From contig NZ_BSDR01000001.1 in assembly GCF_027925305.1 (NCBI RefSeq), forward strand, positions 124,001 to 188,000: 64,000 nt of DNA, read 5' to 3'. The position numbers were made by a program, and so were the translations under genes. The notes beneath the pieces were generated by a model. The model was not told the DNA's origin and ran no database searches. It saw only the letters and a list, made by a program, of their open reading frames with translations. Position 1 is the first letter of the stretch; each line of letters starts with the position of its first letter. Shown here in pieces: positions 60,189-64,000 of this stretch. This DNA is from Desulforhabdus amnigena (GTDB lineage: Bacteria > Desulfobacterota > Syntrophobacteria > Syntrophobacterales > Syntrophobacteraceae).

Positions 60189-61472
60189 ATGGATCTGGAT
60201 ACCTTCAAGCCGACATTTCTGATTCAGATCGAGGGGCAAGACCTCTCGAAGGACATCACCCAGGAGATCACCTCGTTCGTCTTCACCGACAACGAGGAGG
60301 AGCTGGATGTCCTCGAACTGTCGGTGACCGACCGCAACCTGCAGTTCGTCGACGATCCGCTGTTCCAGGAAGGCAACGAGATCGTGGCCCGCTTCGGCTA
60401 CGTGGGGAACCTCTCTCCGCGCAAGAAGGCGGTCATCAAGGACATCGATTACGACTTCCCGGAAAACGGTGATCCGACCATCCGCATCAAGGCCTACGAC
60501 AAGGGCTTCAAACTGGCGGGCAAAGAAAACCAGAAGGTCTGGCAGAAACCCGCTCCCGGCATCCTCTATTCGGAAATCGCCGAACAAGTCGCCGCCGCCA
60601 ACAGCCTCACCCCGGTGGTCACGGCCACCAAGGGGACCCATCTCCGCGTCACCCAGAGCAACATCTCGGACGCCCAGTTCCTCAAGGAGCTGGCGGAAAA
60701 GGCCCGCGACCGCGATGGCGACGGCGTGAGCGGCTATGTCTTCTACATCCAGGACGACGAACTCCATTTCCATCCCCGCGAGCTCGACCAAACGCCGCTA
60801 CTGACCCTCGAATATTTCACCGACACCAAGGGCCTGCTGCGCTCGTTCCGTCCCAGCACCCAATCCCAGGGAGCCAAGGGCGCGGGTGTCGAGACCAAGA
60901 CGGTCGGCGTCGACCCGCGCAAGAAGGACGTGGTCGAGCACAAGGCCAACAACGCCACCACGCCCGAGCGGACGGCCCTGGGCAAGCAGACCTATCTGGT
61001 CGACGGCAACACCGGCGAAGGCAACTTCAAGGAACAGGAGACGGGGCAGATCGTGCCCAGCTTCGACCGTTCCGAAGGCTTTCACGAAGAGCCGCGCCAG
61101 GAGCCCGCCCAGGACAGCGCCGAAGGCAAATTTCGCGAGGCCGAGCTGCGCCAGGTCGAGGCGGATGCGGCCACCATCGGCATTCCCCAGCTACGTGCCA
61201 AGAAGAACGTCGAGATCAAGGGCGTGGGACGGAAGTTTTCCGGCATCTACTACTGCCACTCGGTCCGCCACAGCATCAGCGGCGCTGGCTATCTCTGCGA
61301 ACTCAAACTCAAGAAGAACGCCCTCGGCAAGGGCGCGGGCGACAAGTCCGCCGAGTCCCAGGGCAAACCCAACGACAAGGAGGCCCCGCCCACGCCGCAA
61401 AACGAGCCGCCAGCTATGGTGACCATCAACGCGGATTCCGGCGCGGTCACACAAGGAGGCGGCAATGGGTGA
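60189..61472 (+). CDS. Baseplate hub protein (late control gene D-like)
   Basis: A 427-aa protein of the gpD/gp27/VgrG-N family: KPTFLIQIEGQDLSKDITQEITSFVFTDNEEELDVLELSVTD at the start, IKAYDKGFKLAG, and LRVTQSNISDAQFLKELAEKA. It forms the trimeric hub that holds the spike. The C-terminal ~70 residues are charged and Pro-rich. It overlaps the peptidase gene by eight bases. Confidence 0.88.
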   Translation: MDLDTFKPTFLIQIEGQDLSKDITQEITSFVFTDNEEELDVLELSVTDRNLQFVDDPLFQEGNEIVARFGYVGNLSPRKKAVIKDIDYDFPENGDPTIRIKAYDKGFKLAGKENQKVWQKPAPGILYSEIAEQVAAANSLTPVVTATKGTHLRVTQSNISDAQFLKELAEKARDRDGDGVSGYVFYIQDDELHFHPRELDQTPLLTLEYFTDTKGLLRSFRPSTQSQGAKGAGVETKTVGVDPRKKDVVEHKANNATTPERTALGKQTYLVDGNTGEGNFKEQETGQIVPSFDRSEGFHEEPRQEPAQDSAEGKFREAELRQVEADAATIGIPQLRAKKNVEIKGVGRKFSGIYYCHSVRHSISGAGYLCELKLKKNALGKGAGDKSAESQGKPNDKEAPPTPQNEPPAMVTINADSGAVTQGGGNG

Positions 61473-61839
61473 TCTCAGCAAGAATTTCAACCGTTCGGAA
61501 TTCGCCTGCAAGGGCAAGAACTGCTGCGGCCATTCGGCTGCTATACATCCTGACCTGGTCGACGCCCTGCAGGCGTTGCGTGACCACATCGGCAAGCCGC
61601 TGTCCATCACCAGCGGCTTCCGTTGCAATCGGCACAACAAGGCGGTGGGTGGCGCGGAGCAGAGTTTCCACACGCTGGGCATGGCGGCCGACGTGAGCTG
61701 TCCCGCAGGCGTTTCGCCCGAGGAACTGGCGGTCATCGCCGAGGAAATTCCGCTCTTTTGCGAGGGCGGCATCGGCGTCTATGCCTCCTGGGTCCATCTC
61801 GATGTGCGCCAGTCGGGCAAGGCGAGGTGGCGGTCATGA
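61465..61839 (+). CDS. M15-type peptidoglycan endopeptidase
   Basis: A 124-aa peptidase of the M15_3 family: NFNRSEFACKGK, SITSGFRC, SFHTLGMAADV (His and Asp metal ligands) and WVHLDVR (second His). It cuts peptide cross-links of the cell wall, either as the lysis enzyme or as a tail-associated enzyme; its place among hub and spike genes allows both. Confidence 0.88.
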   Translation: MGDLSKNFNRSEFACKGKNCCGHSAAIHPDLVDALQALRDHIGKPLSITSGFRCNRHNKAVGGAEQSFHTLGMAADVSCPAGVSPEELAVIAEEIPLFCEGGIGVYASWVHLDVRQSGKARWRS

Positions 61840-62255
61840 GCGCCGAAATCAAGACCCTGTTTTCCGGTACCGCGCTGGGTCTCTCCGGACCGCTTCGGGT
61901 GGAGATCCTGCCCAATGGAATGACCGCGAGGCTGACCCAGCCGTTCCGTGTCCGCACCGGCGCTGGCCGCATCATCGAAGTGCCCGCCGGGTTCGAGACC
62001 GACTTCGCCTCGGTGCCGCGCCTGTTCTGGCGCGTGGTGCCGCCTTGGGGACGATATTCCCCGGCGGCCGTCGTTCACGACTACCTCTACCACACCGGCA
62101 AGGTCTCGCGGCTTGCTGCCGACCGCGTCTTTCTCGAACTGATGGCGGCCCTTGGCGTGCCTCTGTGGAAACGCCAGGTCATGTATTGGGCGGTTCGCCT
62201 GGGCGGCTGGCTGGCCTGGGATGCCAGTCGAAAGCGGGAGACGGAGCATGCTTGA
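61836..62255 (+). CDS. DUF1353 family phage protein
   Basis: A 139-aa protein with the DUF1353 pattern EVPAGFETDFASVPRLFWRVVPPWGRYSPAAVVHDYLY. The family is common near endolysin genes of phages and has unproven function. It overlaps the M15 gene by ATGA and the spike gene by eight bases. A longer frame running back through the peptidase gene is rejected. Confidence 0.85.
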   Translation: MSAEIKTLFSGTALGLSGPLRVEILPNGMTARLTQPFRVRTGAGRIIEVPAGFETDFASVPRLFWRVVPPWGRYSPAAVVHDYLYHTGKVSRLAADRVFLELMAALGVPLWKRQVMYWAVRLGGWLAWDASRKRETEHA

Positions 62256-63297
62256 AACTCGCGACCGTCAATCCGAGGAGCGCTACCGCAACCGCTGGTA
62301 CGGCAAGTACCGGGCCTTCGTGCGCGACAACAACGATCCCGAACGCCTTGGCCGGGTCCGCCTGGAGATCCCAGCCGTGCTCGGCTGCGGGCGGGAGAAC
62401 TGGTCCGAATGGGCCGTTCCCTGTTTCCCCTACGGCGGCAACGACGACACCGGCATGTTCCTGGTCCCCGAGGAAGGTGCCTCGGTCTGGGCCGAGTTCG
62501 AGGGCGGCGTTGTCCAGTATCCGATCTGGACCGGGGTCTGGTTGGCCAAGAGCAATCCCGGCGAGCAGCCCGAGGAATCGAAGCGCACCTGCGCGAATGC
62601 CTTCTGTCATGACTGCGAGGACAAGATCGAGCATCAGGCCAACCGGCACGACGATCTCGAACACAAGAAGTACCACGGCCATCCGCCGTATTACTGCCCG
62701 CGCCTGAAGGTCCTGCTCAAGACCGAAACCGGCCACACCATCCTGGCCGATGACCGCGACGGCGACGAGCTGCTGCGCATCATCGACCGCGCCGGACAGA
62801 TCCTCACCATGGAAGGGAAGGTGAAGCCCGAGATGCAGAGCGGCAACGCCCTGCGGCGCGGCACGAAGGACGCCGAGAAAGGCGACCAGCTCGACATCGC
62901 CTCGCAGATCGTCGGCTCCCGCGCCCGCATCCAGCTCACCGACCTCTGCCGCCAGCAGGTGATCCTCGAAGCCTGGCAGGACAAGGAGAAGGTTCACATC
63001 CTCTCGTGCGACAAGGGCCGCTCCCGCTGGCAGAAGATCCTCATCGATACCACCAAGGGTCGGGAGAAGGTTCACATCTGGGGGCTCAACGGCACTCAGG
63101 AAATCCTCGTCGATTCCACCACCGCCGCCGAACAGATCCGGCTCACCGACAAGGCCGGTCAGGTGGTGCGCATGAACGCCGCGCCCGGCCAGGAGAGCAT
63201 CAGCGCCACCGACAAGTCCGGCAGCCTTGTGTTCATGGATGGGGTGTCCGGAAACATCCTCATTCGCTCGACGAACACCGTCTTGATCAACACCTGA
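62248..63297 (+). CDS. Baseplate spike protein (gp5/VgrG OB-fold type)
   Basis: A 349-aa protein whose N-terminal part is the gp5 OB-fold domain (YGKYRAFVRDNNDPERLGRVRLEIPAVLG, then VPEEGASVWAEFEGGVVQYPIWTGVW). A Cys-rich loop (CANAFCHDCED) comes next, and then beta-helix-like repeats (ILIDTTKGREKVHIWG, ILVDSTTAAEQIRLTD). It forms the needle under the hub; the PAAR tip gene follows shortly. Confidence 0.88.
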   Translation: MLETRDRQSEERYRNRWYGKYRAFVRDNNDPERLGRVRLEIPAVLGCGRENWSEWAVPCFPYGGNDDTGMFLVPEEGASVWAEFEGGVVQYPIWTGVWLAKSNPGEQPEESKRTCANAFCHDCEDKIEHQANRHDDLEHKKYHGHPPYYCPRLKVLLKTETGHTILADDRDGDELLRIIDRAGQILTMEGKVKPEMQSGNALRRGTKDAEKGDQLDIASQIVGSRARIQLTDLCRQQVILEAWQDKEKVHILSCDKGRSRWQKILIDTTKGREKVHIWGLNGTQEILVDSTTAAEQIRLTDKAGQVVRMNAAPGQESISATDKSGSLVFMDGVSGNILIRSTNTVLINT

Positions 63298-63309
63298 AGG
63301 AAGCATTTC

Positions 63310-63684
63310 ATGGGAGAAAGAACAACAACGCCCTCCGGGCTTTCGGGCAGCGAGGAATTGCTGGCCCGGACCTTCGATCATTGGCGGGAAGAATTCCGCA
63401 GCATCCTCGAAAACCACCGCCGGGAAATCCAGGACCGCCTCGAGAAGATCGAGCGTGAAATCGAGAAGAAATCGGACAAGGAAAACGTCGAGGTGCTGGT
63501 CCGCTCGATCTATTCCGATCTGCACCGGCACGCCGAGGAGATCGACCGGCTACATGCCCGGGTCGGCTCCAAGATGGGGACCGAGACCATGTGGAAGATC
63601 GTCGGCCTAGTATTGACCATCGGCAGCACCATCGGCGGACTCGTCGGCTTTCTGATCCATCTGCTGCTGAAGGTGAACCCATGA
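63310..63684 (+). CDS. Coiled-coil membrane protein (holin-like?)
   Basis: A 124-aa protein with a coiled coil (REIQDRLEKIEREIEKKSDKENVEVL) and one C-terminal membrane segment (IVGLVLTIGSTIGGLVGFLIHLLL). Size and topology would fit a holin or a haemolysin-XhlA-like protein, but no motif decides. It overlaps the PAAR gene by four bases. Confidence 0.65.
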   Translation: MGERTTTPSGLSGSEELLARTFDHWREEFRSILENHRREIQDRLEKIEREIEKKSDKENVEVLVRSIYSDLHRHAEEIDRLHARVGSKMGTETMWKIVGLVLTIGSTIGGLVGFLIHLLLKVNP

Positions 63685-63944
63685 GCTCCCAGGCGCGACT
63701 CGGCGACATCAGCAGTCACGGCGGCGTCATCATCACCGGGGCGAGCCGAACGCTGGACAACGGCATGCCGGTGGCCCGCATGGGTGATCTGCACGTCTGT
63801 CCCATCCCTGGGCATGGCGTGACGCCCATTGTGACCGGCAGCTTCGACACCATCACCGAAGGATTGCCCAACGCCCGCATCGGCGACATCACCGCCTGCG
63901 GAGCCATCATCGTCACCGGCAGTCCCGACACCATCGACAACTGA
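63681..63944 (+). CDS. PAAR-like spike-tip protein
   Basis: An 87-aa protein of PAAR type: ARLGDISSHGGVIITGASRTL, ARMGDLHVCPIPGHGVTPIVTGS, ARIGDITACGAIIVTGS, with His and Cys residues placed to bind a metal at the tip. It sharpens the spike. The start overlaps the previous stop; an upstream extension in this frame is rejected. Confidence 0.88.
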   Translation: MSSQARLGDISSHGGVIITGASRTLDNGMPVARMGDLHVCPIPGHGVTPIVTGSFDTITEGLPNARIGDITACGAIIVTGSPDTIDN

Positions 63945-63954
63945 GGGGGACGCG

Positions 63955-64000
63955 ATGAACAATCTCGAACAGCCGCAGGAACCGCACTACTGGGATGTCT
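63955..64000 (+). CDS. Partial gene at window edge (baseplate unit)
   Basis: An ATG at 63955 opens a frame (MNNLEQPQEPHYWDV) that runs off the window; GAGGGGGACGCG lies just before it. In contractile phages the next gene is often a gp25-like or wedge protein, but 15 residues cannot identify it. Confidence 0.5.
   Translation, partial: MNNLEQPQEPHYWDV

Larger units (their letters stand above)
14000..64000. mobile_element. Prophage, contractile-tailed (left part; continues beyond the window)
   Basis: From just after ssrA to the window end almost every gene is phage-like: serine recombinase, sigma factor, replication genes, terminase, portal, capsid, sheath, tube, tape measure, hub, spike. Base composition rises sharply in GC relative to the host part. 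The left boundary lies between 13,996 and about 14,360; the right boundary and attachment site are outside the window. Terminase, portal and capsid genes argue for a whole phage rather than a tailocin. All modules appear intact, with no insertion sequence or obvious pseudogene. Confidence 0.93.

Noticed and set aside
50000-64000. Tailocin or contractile injection system without a head
   Set aside because: Terminase, portal, protease, scaffold and capsid genes are present and intact.

Overview
The window joins a bacterial chromosome segment (about 1-13,996) to the left part of an integrated contractile-tailed prophage that runs off the right edge (about 14,000-64,000). The host part carries ispD-ispF, cysS, an FmdB-type zinc ribbon, a bifunctional-nuclease (DUF151) gene, an RdgC-like gene, a Zn/Cd-type P-type ATPase, a 1229-aa AsmA-like protein and ssrA (tmRNA, tag ending ADDYSYAVAA). 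Gene content, the dispersed 'CACCACAAAG' and 'AATCCCCC' palindromes and the tag suggest a Desulfobacterota (delta-proteobacterial, Syntrophobacterales-like) host. That placement is inference. The prophage is visibly more GC-rich than the host part.

Prophage layout. (i) Minus-strand integration operon directly after ssrA (16,972-17,214 small protein, DUF2924, large serine recombinase, HTH protein). (ii) A sigma70-promoted operon, 17,426-20,772: a LexA-type winged helix without peptidase, a 262-aa protein and a 700-aa QueC-like protein, a candidate new defence or protein-modification system. (iii) A phage sigma factor (21,354-21,938) whose ribosome-binding site sits in a perfect hairpin. (iv) A replication/recombination block, 22,043-30,647: Cas4/RecB-like nuclease, Sak4-like ATPase, DUF669 SSB-like protein, ERCC4 nuclease, RecD2-like helicase, CHC2 primase-helicase. 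(v) A RloA/RloB defence pair with its own sigma70 promoter. (vi) A 617-bp field of TGCGGTGG octamers with AT-rich stretches, a candidate origin. (vii) A second, tyrosine-recombinase operon on the minus strand beside a ~45-bp-period repeat array. (viii) Head genes: TerL, portal, a 1525-aa MuF-SAP-kinase protein, and a DNA-methyltransferase/prohead-protease/scaffold fusion with a nested scaffold start, decoration, capsid and neck proteins. (ix) Contractile tail: terminator-like protein, sheath, tube, a tail chaperone with a -1 frameshift site, tape measure, hub, endopeptidase, spike, PAAR.

The strongest unexplained pattern is a bipartite element, NCCG[A/T]C, 14 nt, then TCCGGTARGTAA[C/G], with a constant 20-nt offset between the two blocks. 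It occurs nine times, each in the direction of the transcription unit it precedes: the integrase operon, the replication block, the pre-terminase genes, portal, protease-scaffold, tail, hub, and once inside the 3' end of the tape-measure gene. The best reading is a promoter family read by the phage's own sigma factor, while the two accessory or defence operons use ordinary sigma70 promoters. The phage would then keep a lysogenic programme (host sigma) separate from a lytic programme (phage sigma). A stoperator-like binding-site family is the main alternative.
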